Shown here in pieces: positions 1 to 9,352 of a stretch of DNA of 40,485 nucleotides; the first letter of the stretch is position 1; each line of letters begins with the position of its first letter. The position numbers were made by a program, and so were the translations under genes. Location: contig NZ_JAKJHX010000030.1 in the NCBI RefSeq assembly GCF_021648855.1, positions 1-40,485 on the forward strand, in the 5' to 3' direction. The notes beneath the pieces were generated by a model. It had not been told where the DNA came from. It worked only from the letters and a program-made list of their open reading frames with translations, and searched no databases. Source of the stretch: Tychonema litorale BBK16. GTDB taxonomy: Bacteria; Cyanobacteriota; Cyanobacteriia; Cyanobacteriales; Microcoleaceae.

Positions 1-103
1 AGGAAGAAGGAAGAAGGAAGAAGGAAGAAGGAAGAAGGAAGAAAGCCCTTCGACTCCGCTCAGGGAACGCTTCAGGAAGAAGGCCCTTCGACTCCGCTCA
101 GGG
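1..103. repeat. GGAAGAA tandem repeat plus two palindromic repeat copies
   Basis: Bases 1-44 are a near-perfect tandem of AGGAAGA units. They are followed by two copies of the palindrome CCCTTCGACTCCGCTCAGGG (46-65 and 84-103). The same combination recurs at 27999-28045 and 38622-38720, and the palindrome alone at 39988-40039. I read it as a dispersed, non-coding intergenic repeat family of this genome. Confidence 0.8.
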
Positions 104-175
104 TACAAATTCTATTACTATAGGGTACAAGTTCTATTATTATTACTGATGAGGATTTATTGCAGGTAGCCCAAA

Positions 176-916
176 GTGAAACTTTTTATTTACCATACTC
201 CCGAACTTACCCCGACGGATAATTTGCCTGTATGCGCGATCGCAGTTGATGTACTGCGGGCGACAACAACAATGGCAACTGCCCTCAACAATGGGGCGGA
301 AGCTGTCCAAGTTTTCAGCGACTTAGATAAGCTGATGACTGAGAGTGAAAAATGGCCAGCAGACAAGCGGATTCGCGCAGGAGAACGCGGTGGCGCAAAA
401 GTTGACGGATTTGATATGGGGAATTCCCCTTTCGATTGTACGCCAGAAAACATCGGAGGTAAGCGAATTTTCATTAGTACAACTAATGGTACTCGCGCTC
501 TGCAAAGAGTGGCAACTTGTCCCATAGTTTTAACAGCGGCTTTAATTAATCGTAAAGCAGTAGTGGATTTTTTGTTAGATAAACAACCGGAAACTATTGG
601 CATAGTTGGTTCTGGTTGGGAAGGGAGTTATTCGTTGGAAGATACTGTGTGTGCTGGCGCGATCGCCCACAGCCTCTTGACAGAAAGTGGAATTCCTGCT
701 ACTGATTTTGCTGGTAACGATGAAGTATTTGCAGCGATGGCGCTGTATCTCCAGTGGCAAAATCAATTGCTTCAATTGCTAGAATCTGCTAGTCATGGTC
801 AAAGACTGCTCCGTTTAGGGGTGATTGAAGATTTGAAGTATTGCGCGCAAACCGATATTTTAGATGTAGTGCCAATTCAACGAGAATCTGGGGTTCTGGT
901 GAAAAATCTACCATAA
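176..916 (+). CDS. comB: 2-phosphosulfolactate phosphatase family protein (ComB-like)
   Basis: The 246-residue product reads as a ComB family protein along its whole length, with the family segments [17 protein letters not shown] near the N terminus, the RAGERGG stretch, GNSPFDC and the STTNGTRAL segment. ComB hydrolyses 2-phospho-3-sulfolactate in coenzyme M biosynthesis in archaea. Cyanobacteria commonly encode a homologue although they do not make coenzyme M, so the physiological substrate here is uncertain. The start is GTG; a weak purine-rich AGGTAG lies about ten bases upstream. It is cytoplasmic by sequence (no signal peptide or membrane segment). It stands alone on its strand, convergent with the lpxB-like gene, with about 30 bases between the stops. 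Length is normal for the family and no key segment appears missing. Confidence 0.88.
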   Translation: MKLFIYHTPELTPTDNLPVCAIAVDVLRATTTMATALNNGAEAVQVFSDLDKLMTESEKWPADKRIRAGERGGAKVDGFDMGNSPFDCTPENIGGKRIFISTTNGTRALQRVATCPIVLTAALINRKAVVDFLLDKQPETIGIVGSGWEGSYSLEDTVCAGAIAHSLLTESGIPATDFAGNDEVFAAMALYLQWQNQLLQLLESASHGQRLLRLGVIEDLKYCAQTDILDVVPIQRESGVLVKNLP

Positions 917-946
917 AAAATATAGAAATAAGGACAAAAGTCCTGA

Positions 947-2326
947 CTAAAAGCTGTTGACAAATCGGTCAATTAAACAATTGGCAATCCGTCGCGCTGC
1001 ACCGGGTTCTCCCATGCGGCGCTTGCCGTTTTCATAAATTAGTTCTAATCTGTCCGGTTCTCGGAATAATAACTGTTTTATGGTGCTAGCAACTTCACTG
1101 GGATGGTTGACTAAAATTAGGGATGGCCCTAGGAGACGACTTTGAGCTTCAGCAAAAGCTGGTGTAAATTGTGGGCCGCTGCCGGAAATTGCGATCGCAG
1201 GTTTTCCTAAACCGACAAATTGTTCGGTAGCAGTACCAGCCATCGCCACGGCCAAATCGGCTTCGTATAAATAATCGTTGAAATTTTGCTGGCTCAAAAT
1301 CATGGTTGCCTTTCTGTTTACAAAGGTCAAAGGTAATTGGAAATTAGGAGACTCTTTTTGCATTTCTTGGGGATCAAATACAGGAGGTCGCAAAATACTT
1401 CCTTCTCGGTGCTGCGTTAGAATTGTGCCCTCTTGATTCCAGCCGAAATATTCTAAAATAGATCGCAAAGCTTCTAAATTTAATTCAGGGGAAATTGCTC
1501 CCAAAAATAACAACTTGCGATCGCCAAAAGTCGATAAAATTACTGCCACAGCCTCGATAATTAACTGCCAATTAGCATAGGCTTCTGGCGCTCTAGAACC
1601 CGGTAGCAAGGTGATTACGAGCGATCGCGATCTTTCCCCAAACCCCCCGCCACCTCCGTAAAAACCGGGGGCTGGGTTTTCCGGTTCCAGTTCGTCCATC
1701 ATCGGATTTCCGAGGTTATAAGCGCGAATTCCCAATTTTTCCAAAGTCTCCGTGGTCAGAGCGTCCCTCGGAAAAACAGCCCGACAGCGCTTTCTGGTCA
1801 TCAACCAGCGTTCCCAAGGCAAATAAACTGAGCCAGACCAAGCTTCCAAACTAATGCCCCCCGATTGGCTAGCCAGAGGCCCGTTTTCGTCTCGCAAATA
1901 ATAGTCAGACTTGGCGGTGCCGACAAATACATAGGGCGCGCCACTCAGCCAAGCAAACAGCAGTGGCACAATATCTCCCACAGCTAAAATCACGGCGTTT
2001 TGATTTTGTGAATCATTGTGCGATCGCACCCAAGCCCGAATAGCTTTAAATTGAGCGATTGTCAACTGAAGCAAACCACCTTTGACATCGCGCAACAACT
2101 CCCTGCTATCCATGTAAATAAAGCCACCAGAAGGCATCCGCTGCACCGGGCCGATGACGGGGGCGTTTTCCAGTTGAGCGAAAGCTTGCCCTTCGCCTAC
2201 AAGTGGAAAGACGGCTAATTCTGGGGGATGTGGCTGTTGTTGCAGTTCCCGTAAGATGCGAAGGGCGATCGCATCTTCTCCATGACCGTTACTGAGGCAA
2301 AGTATTTTCAATCCCAAATCTCTCAA
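947..2326 (-). CDS. Lipid-A-disaccharide synthase-related protein (LpxB-like)
   Basis: The 459-residue protein resembles the cyanobacterial/plant lipid-A-disaccharide synthase-related family, a GT-B glycosyltransferase fold related to LpxB. Visible marks are the N-terminal ILCLSNGHGEDAIA segment, the LLPGSRAPEAYAN segment that opens the second Rossmann half, and the C-terminal donor-side motif AMAGTATEQFVGLGKPA. Canonical LpxB condenses UDP-diacylglucosamine with lipid X; the substrate of this related family is not established. The chosen start is TTG at 2326 with GAGAGAG immediately upstream. An ATG at 2340 is out of frame and hits a stop after five codons, and TTG codons at 2317 and 2311 are possible alternatives. 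The protein carries a glycine-rich GGGGGFGE insertion near residue 225. Confidence 0.85.
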   Translation of the reverse strand: MRDLGLKILCLSNGHGEDAIALRILRELQQQPHPPELAVFPLVGEGQAFAQLENAPVIGPVQRMPSGGFIYMDSRELLRDVKGGLLQLTIAQFKAIRAWVRSHNDSQNQNAVILAVGDIVPLLFAWLSGAPYVFVGTAKSDYYLRDENGPLASQSGGISLEAWSGSVYLPWERWLMTRKRCRAVFPRDALTTETLEKLGIRAYNLGNPMMDELEPENPAPGFYGGGGGFGERSRSLVITLLPGSRAPEAYANWQLIIEAVAVILSTFGDRKLLFLGAISPELNLEALRSILEYFGWNQEGTILTQHREGSILRPPVFDPQEMQKESPNFQLPLTFVNRKATMILSQQNFNDYLYEADLAVAMAGTATEQFVGLGKPAIAISGSGPQFTPAFAEAQSRLLGPSLILVNHPSEVASTIKQLLFREPDRLELIYENGKRRMGEPGAARRIANCLIDRFVNSF

Positions 2327-2489
2327 AAACTCTCTCTCATATTATCGGGCATCGGGCATCGGGGATTGGGGATACCTCACTTTTTTGAGAACTGCTATAT
2401 AGCGGGAAAAAAAAGTAAGTAGACCCGCGTGAGTTTAGCAATTTTGGGTAAAATAGCAAGTGAAACTCCTATTTTAGAGGTAAAATCAG

Positions 2490-2585
2490 ATGGTACAAAC
2501 CCTGCCAAAGTCTTTGACACTCGAAGAGTTTCTGATAACTACGGACTCTCAATATATTGCTTTAAAAGAGTCCGAATTTGTTTGA
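2490..2585 (+). pseudogene. 5' remnant of a Uma2-family (DUF820) endonuclease gene
   Basis: An ATG at 2490 opens a frame whose first 15 codons read MVQTLPKSLTLEEFL. This is the characteristic N terminus of cyanobacterial Uma2-family (DUF820, PD-(D/E)XK fold) proteins. After that the similarity stops, the frame runs into the 3' end of the convergent kinase gene and ends at TGA 2583-2585. An AGAGG ribosome-binding-like sequence precedes the ATG. I infer that the body of a Uma2 gene was deleted and only its leader and first codons remain. The 31-residue product is unlikely to function. Confidence 0.6.
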
Positions 2586-5500
2586 TTCCAAACTTTTTAG
2601 CCAATTGACGTACGCGGGTAACAAGCAACATTAACTTTGGTTCTAAACTTTCAAGCTGAACCGCTTCATCAAAAATTCCTTCGATATCGCCCATAGCTGC
2701 TAATTTAAGCATTCTCACGACTGATTCAGCAACCGGAGGTAATAGATCAGAGTAATTTGGAAACTCAGATTTAGGTGATAAACTCGGTATTTTCCCCTTT
2801 TTGCCGTCCGAACAATCCTCATAAATCCATTCTAGTCCCAAATGTAAACGCAACTGTTCTAAAAAGTGATTTGCCTCGATCGGCTTCGACATAAAATAAT
2901 CACACCCAGCCAAAAGACTATCTTGTTGCGTGTTCTCAAAAACATTAGCTGAAAGCGCAATTAACACCACATCTTTTAATTCAGGCAACTGTCGCACTCG
3001 CCTCGCAGTTTCCAAACCATCTATCACAGGCATCAGCAAATCCAGTAAAATCACATTCGGTTTAAATTCCACTGCTTTGTCGAGACATTCTTGACCATTT
3101 TCCGCTTCCTCAATTTCAAATCCCAAACCCGAAAGCAGCCTGTGTAACATAGAGCGATTTACTTGATTGTCATCCACAATTAGCACTTTGCGTTTGTCGC
3201 CCACAAAACCGACTAGCCAGCGTCTTTCCTGCAAAGGAAGCACTTCAGAATAAAGTTTTGGTGCAGTTAAATCTAAGTCCAGCCAGAAAATACTACCCTT
3301 ATCCAAGGTACTTTTGACATGAATTTCGCTACCCATCAGTTTTACTAATTTTCGGCTAATTGAAAGTCCGAGACCAGTACCTTCAACAAATCTGTTCGAT
3401 CCTACTTGATGGAATGGCAAAAATATTTCTTCTAACTTACTTTCATCTATTCCAGTACCCGTATCTTCGACTTGAAAACGGATTTTGAGAGTATGTTTAT
3501 CAGACATCTCATTTTGTGAAAAACGCAAGTAATTTTGTTTGAGTTCAGAACTCGATTTCGAGAATTCACAACTTGCTTTTTGTCCCCGCATCCAAGCTTC
3601 TGTGCCAACATAGCCAACCTTGAAAGTTACTCCGCCACTATTAGTGAATTTGACAGCATTGCCAATCAAATTTATCAGAATCTGACGCAATCTTTTTTCA
3701 TCAACATAGACACAGTTAGGCAGGGGAGATACTTGTTCGTAACTAAATGCAATGTCTTTTTGGGATGCTCGCATTTGAAAGAGATCGGCAATGTTTTTAA
3801 TAAAGTTAGTAAAATTTAACTCTACGGGATAGAGTTCCATTTTCATAGCTTCGATTTTGGAAAGGTCTAAAACATCCTCGATCAGCATCAGCAGGTGTTG
3901 ACCGCACTGTTGAATGTTGCTGAGGCTTTCTTGGTGATCGGGGTTTAAAGTTTTATCTGTTTTGAGGATTTGAGCATAACCTAAAACACCATTTAAAGGT
4001 GTGCGGAGTTCATGGCTCATGTTGGCGAGAAATTCGCTTTTTGCCCGGTTCGCGGTTTCTGCGACTAATGCGGCTTTTTGGAGGGCTGCTTCTGCTTGTT
4101 TGCGATCGGCTATTTCGGTTTGCGCCTGTTGAAATAGTGTCGATTGCTGGATCGCGATCGCTAATTGTACACACAATTGTCTGAGGGATTCTATCTCTGA
4201 AGATTCCCAAGAACGCGGCCCGTTGCAATCCTGAGCAATCAGCAGTCCCCACAGTCGAGTTTTCGTGTTTTTTTGAGGGTGGCAAATGTTTTTTTCTGCT
4301 TCTAAAATCGGCACTATTAAATTAGCTTTAACTTCAAATTTTTCGAGAAATTTAATATGACATTCGCTCAAATCAGCCTGGTAAATATCTTCTATAGATC
4401 GAACCCAACCTTGTTGGTAAATATCTACCAACCTCTGTCTAAAGCAGGGGTCATCAATCTTTAAATTCCGCAGCGCTATCTGATTTTTAGCAACGGATTC
4501 CGTAACTACAGCCCCACTCCAGTCTGGATTAAAGCGATAAATAACTGTGCGGTCTGTTTGCAATAATTGTCGCACTTGTTCGACAGCAGTTGTCAAGATT
4601 TCTTCTAAATTGAGGGAGGAGCGAATGCGATCGAGCATCGCCACTACCAGCCGTTCTCGTCTTAATTGCTGCACCAATGCCATCTCCGCTTGTTTGCGAT
4701 CGGTGATGTCAGTAATTACTCCCACAAGCCCGATTAAATTGCCAGTTTCATCTTTAATGCAGTCAGCTCTAAATAGAGTTGTTACCAATTCGTTGGCTTT
4801 AGTTTTGATTTTGAGTTCCCCTTGCCAAGATTTGCCTTTGCGAAGGGTTTTAAACATTTCTAACAGCACTTTATTTTCTGGATAGATAACCATTGCCCCG
4901 CCTGCGACGTTGAGTTCTGCTGCTGTGTAGCCGTACCGCTGAATAAAGGCTTGATTATGATAAATAGATCGCCCTTTTAAGTCACCAATCACGATCGCAT
5001 CACTGGTGCTTTCCACGGCTTGAGTAACGCACAGTAGGTCTAATTCTGCTTGTTTGCGATCGCTAATATCAGTAATAGTGCCAACATAGCCTTTAATTTC
5101 GCCAGCACCTCCGATTTCCGCTACTGCTTGACCAATGACCCAACTCACAGCACCATCTGGACGCAAAAAGCGGTATTCTGATTTAAAAGGAACTCGATCA
5201 ATTACAGCCTGATACCATTCAGCATTCACCCGTTCCGCATCATCTGAATGTATAACATTCAACCAACCTGTTTCTGCTGCTAATTCTGTACTAATTCCCG
5301 TGATTTCATTCCACCGTTGATTCACGTAAAGACAATTTCCCAATAAATCAGTATGAAATATGCAAACTGGCGATGCTTCTGCTAAAGTTTGGTAGCGACG
5401 CTGACTTTCTCGCAGAGCTAATTCTGCTTGTTTTCTTCGGGTAATATCGCGAACAATACAAATTATCTCCCCACCTGCAAGCATCGTCATCGACAGTTCT

Positions 5501-7734
5501 TGAGGAAACTGAGTACCATTGCAGCGCTGACCTATTGCTTCTATATTACAGTGCCCTGTTTTCTTCAGGGCAGGTATTATATTTCGTTCAAAAATTGTAA
5601 TTTCTGCTTCGCCATAAAGTATTTTCCAGCTTTTACCAAATAATTGAGACGGACTAGCAATGCCGTATATTTTGAGATAAGCGTAATTTAAATAAATATA
5701 TTCTTCATTAGCATTGAGGATAGCGATGCCGTCATAAGCAGCATCCATTGCTACTGCTTGTCGCTGGAGTGTGGACTCTGCTTGTTTCCGTGAGGTAATA
5801 TCGTGACCGACTGAATAGATTAAGCCTTCTTCGCTAAATGGCGATGCCGTCCACAGCAAGCATTTGTAAGAACCGTCTTTACAGATATAGCGGTTTTCAA
5901 AGCAGATACTAGCCGTACCAGCTATTAATTTTTTCGCTTCGGCTAGAGTAGCTGCTCGATCGTCTGGATGAACAAATTCCAGCATCGGCTTAGCAAAAAG
6001 TTCAGCACTGCTGTAACCTAAAGCTGTTGACCAAGCGGGATTTAAGCGTCTAAAATAGCCGTCGAAACCGACAATACAAAGCAAGTCTAAGGAAATAGTA
6101 AAAAAGCGATCGCGCTCTGTTTGTGCCTGCTTCAATTCAGTAATATCCATCACTAAACCGTCCCAGAGAATATCAGATCGATTTCCAGCTTTTGTTTCAT
6201 TATTCACCACTTCTGGTCTCGAAGCTCCTTGCAGCCACTTCACTTTTCCTGATGGCAAAACTTGCCTCCACTGCTGCTGCCAAGGCTGCATAGTTGTGGC
6301 AGAAACTCCAATGGATTCTTCTACGTCTGAGATATCATCTGCATGAATTTGGTCAAAAATTATTTCTGCATTTCCCTCTATTACTTCAGGCTCTAATTCG
6401 TAGATTTCGCGGCTACCTGAAGAGACATAAGGAAAAGCTCTTTCTCCGCTAGCTGACAGGCGAAATTGATAAATTGCTCCCGGCAGGTTGGCAACCAGTT
6501 TTTGAAATCGAGCTTCACTTTGTTCTAAGGCTATTTGTTGGCATCTATACTCAGTGACATCTCGAATAGTACCTACTAATATTTGACTGCCATCGGGTTT
6601 CTGAAATACAGTTTTTTTTGTAGAAATAACGTGTTTTTCGCCTTGACTATCTGTAAAACTTTCTTCTATTTGATTAGGGATACCACTCTTAAATACTTCT
6701 TCATCTCTTGCCCAAAAAAAGTCGGCTTCTGCTTTCGGAAAAAAGTCATAATCTGATTTCCCAATCAGCTCTTGTCGCGATTTTCCGAGCAACTGACAAG
6801 AAGCATCATTTAATATCATCCAGCGGTGCTGCTCGTCTTTGACAAAAATTGGGTCGGGAATGACATTGATCGTGTGGTTTAAAAATTGCTCTGATGCTTC
6901 TAGTTGGGCTTCATAGCGGTAGCGATCGCTCACATCCAACACTACTTTAATCATCCGATCGATCGAGCCATCCCGACGACGAATACACCGTATAGAAACT
7001 CGCGTGTAAACTATTTCGCCGTCTTTTCGCAGCCACCTTTTATCTGAGATATAGCCGTCACCAGTACCTGCTAAAATTTGAGATAACTGTTCAATGTGAC
7101 TGCTATAATCCTCTGGATGAGTCAAATCCAGCCAATTTTTTTGGATCAGTTCATCACGTTCATAACCCAGCAAATGGCACAACGCACCATTAACTTCTAT
7201 CCAGTTGCAATTTTCAATAATTACGGGTTCAATAACTGGAACAATGATGGCAATTCCGATCAGAGAATTTTCAACTACCGATCGATATTTTTCTTCACTT
7301 TTTCGCAAAGCATCTTGGCTATTTTGACGCTCGATCGCATACCGGAGCGATCGCATTAAAAGTTCGCCATCTATTTTTCTTTTTACCAAATAATCTTGTA
7401 CACCCACCGAGATTAATCTCAATGCCAGTTCCTGATCGTTTTGAGCTGTCAGCACTACAATCGGCACATTTACTCCGTACTCTTGTACCCTAGCTACTGT
7501 CTCAATTCCCCAACTATCTGGCAGTGAAAGGTCTAATAAAATGATGTCAAAATTTTCTTGATTCAAACACAGTAGCGCTTCACTAAGACGCTCTACTTTT
7601 GTCAAAGATATCTGCTGTTCTTTGCTAATGCCTGACAACAAATCTTCAATCAATTCAGCTTCATAGGCGTTGTCTTCAACCAACAAAACTTTAAAGGAAG
7701 TAGGAGGTATAGCCAAATCAAAAACTGCTTTCAT
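2539..7734 (-). CDS. Hybrid sensor histidine kinase: REC, seven PAS, GAF, HisKA, HATPase, REC
   Basis: This 1731-residue protein has no membrane segment and is built as a long signal integrator. Residues 14-135 are a receiver (acidic pair E20/D21, phosphoacceptor D68 in ILLDLSLP). Seven PAS domains follow, roughly at 147-272, 282-396, 405-538, 543-648, 658-768, 778-895 and 905-1015, most ending in the linker motif (D/S)RKQAE. A GAF domain occupies about 1035-1198. The HisKA helix carries the phospho-histidine H1241 in MSHELRTPLNG, and the ATPase domain has LINLIGNAVKF and GTGLGLS. A second receiver near the C terminus has D1565 in ILLDLLMP, followed by a tail of about 110 residues with no domain I recognise. 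The GAF domain shows no obvious bilin-binding Cys-His pair, so I do not call it a phytochrome. It lies 256 bases downstream of the REC-kinase gene on the same strand; co-transcription or a private promoter are both possible. Confidence 0.92.
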   Translation of the reverse strand: MKAVFDLAIPPTSFKVLLVEDNAYEAELIEDLLSGISKEQQISLTKVERLSEALLCLNQENFDIILLDLSLPDSWGIETVARVQEYGVNVPIVVLTAQNDQELALRLISVGVQDYLVKRKIDGELLMRSLRYAIERQNSQDALRKSEEKYRSVVENSLIGIAIIVPVIEPVIIENCNWIEVNGALCHLLGYERDELIQKNWLDLTHPEDYSSHIEQLSQILAGTGDGYISDKRWLRKDGEIVYTRVSIRCIRRRDGSIDRMIKVVLDVSDRYRYEAQLEASEQFLNHTINVIPDPIFVKDEQHRWMILNDASCQLLGKSRQELIGKSDYDFFPKAEADFFWARDEEVFKSGIPNQIEESFTDSQGEKHVISTKKTVFQKPDGSQILVGTIRDVTEYRCQQIALEQSEARFQKLVANLPGAIYQFRLSASGERAFPYVSSGSREIYELEPEVIEGNAEIIFDQIHADDISDVEESIGVSATTMQPWQQQWRQVLPSGKVKWLQGASRPEVVNNETKAGNRSDILWDGLVMDITELKQAQTERDRFFTISLDLLCIVGFDGYFRRLNPAWSTALGYSSAELFAKPMLEFVHPDDRAATLAEAKKLIAGTASICFENRYICKDGSYKCLLWTASPFSEEGLIYSVGHDITSRKQAESTLQRQAVAMDAAYDGIAILNANEEYIYLNYAYLKIYGIASPSQLFGKSWKILYGEAEITIFERNIIPALKKTGHCNIEAIGQRCNGTQFPQELSMTMLAGGEIICIVRDITRRKQAELALRESQRRYQTLAEASPVCIFHTDLLGNCLYVNQRWNEITGISTELAAETGWLNVIHSDDAERVNAEWYQAVIDRVPFKSEYRFLRPDGAVSWVIGQAVAEIGGAGEIKGYVGTITDISDRKQAELDLLCVTQAVESTSDAIVIGDLKGRSIYHNQAFIQRYGYTAAELNVAGGAMVIYPENKVLLEMFKTLRKGKSWQGELKIKTKANELVTTLFRADCIKDETGNLIGLVGVITDITDRKQAEMALVQQLRRERLVVAMLDRIRSSLNLEEILTTAVEQVRQLLQTDRTVIYRFNPDWSGAVVTESVAKNQIALRNLKIDDPCFRQRLVDIYQQGWVRSIEDIYQADLSECHIKFLEKFEVKANLIVPILEAEKNICHPQKNTKTRLWGLLIAQDCNGPRSWESSEIESLRQLCVQLAIAIQQSTLFQQAQTEIADRKQAEAALQKAALVAETANRAKSEFLANMSHELRTPLNGVLGYAQILKTDKTLNPDHQESLSNIQQCGQHLLMLIEDVLDLSKIEAMKMELYPVELNFTNFIKNIADLFQMRASQKDIAFSYEQVSPLPNCVYVDEKRLRQILINLIGNAVKFTNSGGVTFKVGYVGTEAWMRGQKASCEFSKSSSELKQNYLRFSQNEMSDKHTLKIRFQVEDTGTGIDESKLEEIFLPFHQVGSNRFVEGTGLGLSISRKLVKLMGSEIHVKSTLDKGSIFWLDLDLTAPKLYSEVLPLQERRWLVGFVGDKRKVLIVDDNQVNRSMLHRLLSGLGFEIEEAENGQECLDKAVEFKPNVILLDLLMPVIDGLETARRVRQLPELKDVVLIALSANVFENTQQDSLLAGCDYFMSKPIEANHFLEQLRLHLGLEWIYEDCSDGKKGKIPSLSPKSEFPNYSDLLPPVAESVVRMLKLAAMGDIEGIFDEAVQLESLEPKLMLLVTRVRQLAKKFGIKQIRTLLKQYIESP

Positions 7735-7990
7735 AATAATTAGTTGTCAATCAAAAGATTATTTGTAAATCTAACTGGAAATGCACATTTTTTTTTGAGC
7801 TATTTGCAAAGTTGCAGCTACAGATAAATTAGTATTGTAATTGCCCTGCCAGGGAACCTCACAAAAATTTATTGAAACTACATGATCTTATCATGAACTA
7901 GCTGTGATGTCAACGTACAGTTGTGTGTATTACTTTTGATTTTACTCATCAACTAAAAAATTAATTTTTATGTAATTCAAAAAGTAAAAA

Positions 7991-9301
7991 TTACACACCC
8001 AAACTATTTTCATTGAGAGTAAAGTGAAAAGTTGAACCTTGACCTGGTTGTGAATCTACCCAAATTCGTCCGCCGTGACGTTCGACAATCTTTTGACAAA
8101 TTGCCAAACCAATACCTGTACCAGAATATTCTTTTTGAGTGTGTAATCGCTGGAAAATTTGAAAGATACGTTCTTGATGCTGTGTTGCAATCCCAATTCC
8201 ATTATCCGAAACAGAAAATAGCCAACTATCCTGCTGTTTGCAAGCACTAATACAAACAGCAGGCGGTGCATCTTGACGATATTTAATTGCATTGCCAACT
8301 AAATTTTGAAATAGCTGTATAAGTTGAGAAACATCACCAGTTACCACTGGCAATTCACTATAAGAAACAACTGCTTGAGTATCACGAATCACCGCTTGTA
8401 AATTGGCAAGGGCTTGCTCTACTACTTGATTACAATTACTAAGCTTAAAAGGCTTCTGACTTCTGCCAACTCGCGAATATTCGAGCAAATCGTCAATTAA
8501 AGCTTGCATTCTCGTGCAGCCTTGAACTATGTTGCCAATGAACTTATTAGCTTGACTATCTAATTGGTCTTTGTAGCGTTTTTCTAAAAGTTGAGAATAA
8601 CTAGCAATGGTAGCCAAAGGTGCTTGTAAATCGTGGGAGGCCACATAAGCAAATTGTTCCAGCTCGGCATTTGAACGAGCCAATTCTTGATTTGATTTTA
8701 AGAGTGCAGATTCGACACGGTGACGATTTTTAATCTCTTTTTGCAGCAATAAATTTTGTTCTTGAAGGGCTTTTTCAACAGCACGACGGCTGCTGATTTC
8801 TTGTTCCAAAATTTGATTTTTTTCTTGGAGAATTTCTTCGACTGCTAAGCGGTTGTTAATTTCGTCTTGAAGAAGTATATTTTGTTCTTTTAGCTGCTTT
8901 TGCAACTTCCGCAGGGTGAGATGACTTTCGATTCGTACCAAAACTTCTTCAAATTGAAATGGCTTGCTGATGTAGTCCACGCCTCCTACGGCAAAGGCAT
9001 TTACCTTGTCAAAAACTTCATCTTTAGCGCTGATAAAGATTACCGGAATATCGCTAGTTATAGCATCGGTTTTGAGGTTTTTACAGACTTCGTAGCCATT
9101 CATTTCAGGCATCATAATATCAAGCAAAATCAAATCCGGCGGATTAGAATTGCAGGCTCTGAGAGCCATTTGCCCGTTAATAACGCAGCGAGGCGTGTAA
9201 CCCCGCTGACTCAACATAGTAGATAAAAGACGCAGATTTTCAGGCGTATCATCCACTACTAAAATGTTTCCTAATGAGGTTTTCTCTTTGTCATTATTCA
9301 T
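7991..9301 (-). CDS. Response regulator-histidine kinase with coiled-coil linker
   Basis: The 436-residue soluble protein starts with a receiver domain (residues 12-130; D17/D18 acidic pair, phosphoacceptor D61 in LILLDIMMPEMNG, K113 in YISKPF). A linker follows that contains three consecutive 21-residue repeats beginning LKEQN (137), LQEKN (158) and LQEQN (179). Twenty-one residues are exactly three heptads, so this should be a parallel coiled coil. HisKA follows with H223 in ASHDLQAPLA, the type seen in phytochrome-associated kinases. The ATPase domain is intact (LVGNAIKYR, DNGIGIA, GTGIGLAI). It is 51 bases downstream of the TPR/methyltransferase gene and probably in one operon with it. 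Its receiver at the N terminus suggests that it is itself phosphorylated by another kinase, possibly the large hybrid kinase downstream. Confidence 0.92.
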   Translation of the reverse strand: MNNDKEKTSLGNILVVDDTPENLRLLSTMLSQRGYTPRCVINGQMALRACNSNPPDLILLDIMMPEMNGYEVCKNLKTDAITSDIPVIFISAKDEVFDKVNAFAVGGVDYISKPFQFEEVLVRIESHLTLRKLQKQLKEQNILLQDEINNRLAVEEILQEKNQILEQEISSRRAVEKALQEQNLLLQKEIKNRHRVESALLKSNQELARSNAELEQFAYVASHDLQAPLATIASYSQLLEKRYKDQLDSQANKFIGNIVQGCTRMQALIDDLLEYSRVGRSQKPFKLSNCNQVVEQALANLQAVIRDTQAVVSYSELPVVTGDVSQLIQLFQNLVGNAIKYRQDAPPAVCISACKQQDSWLFSVSDNGIGIATQHQERIFQIFQRLHTQKEYSGTGIGLAICQKIVERHGGRIWVDSQPGQGSTFHFTLNENSLGV

Positions 9302-9352
9302 GGGTGATTTTCCTGTTTCAACAAAAGATATTTGTGGATGTTTAGTTTAAAA

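Noticed and set aside
190..603. 137-codon minus-strand open frame inside comB
   Set aside because: Antisense shadow with no recognisable protein features; comB is full length on the plus strand.
4010..4285. Small frames inside the hybrid kinase gene (both strands)
   Set aside because: All lie within a continuous 1731-codon gene with recognisable domains throughout.
7881..7895. Palindrome CATGATCTTATCATG upstream of the hybrid kinase as an operator
   Set aside because: A single short palindrome in AT-rich DNA, with no matching promoter elements and no second copy.
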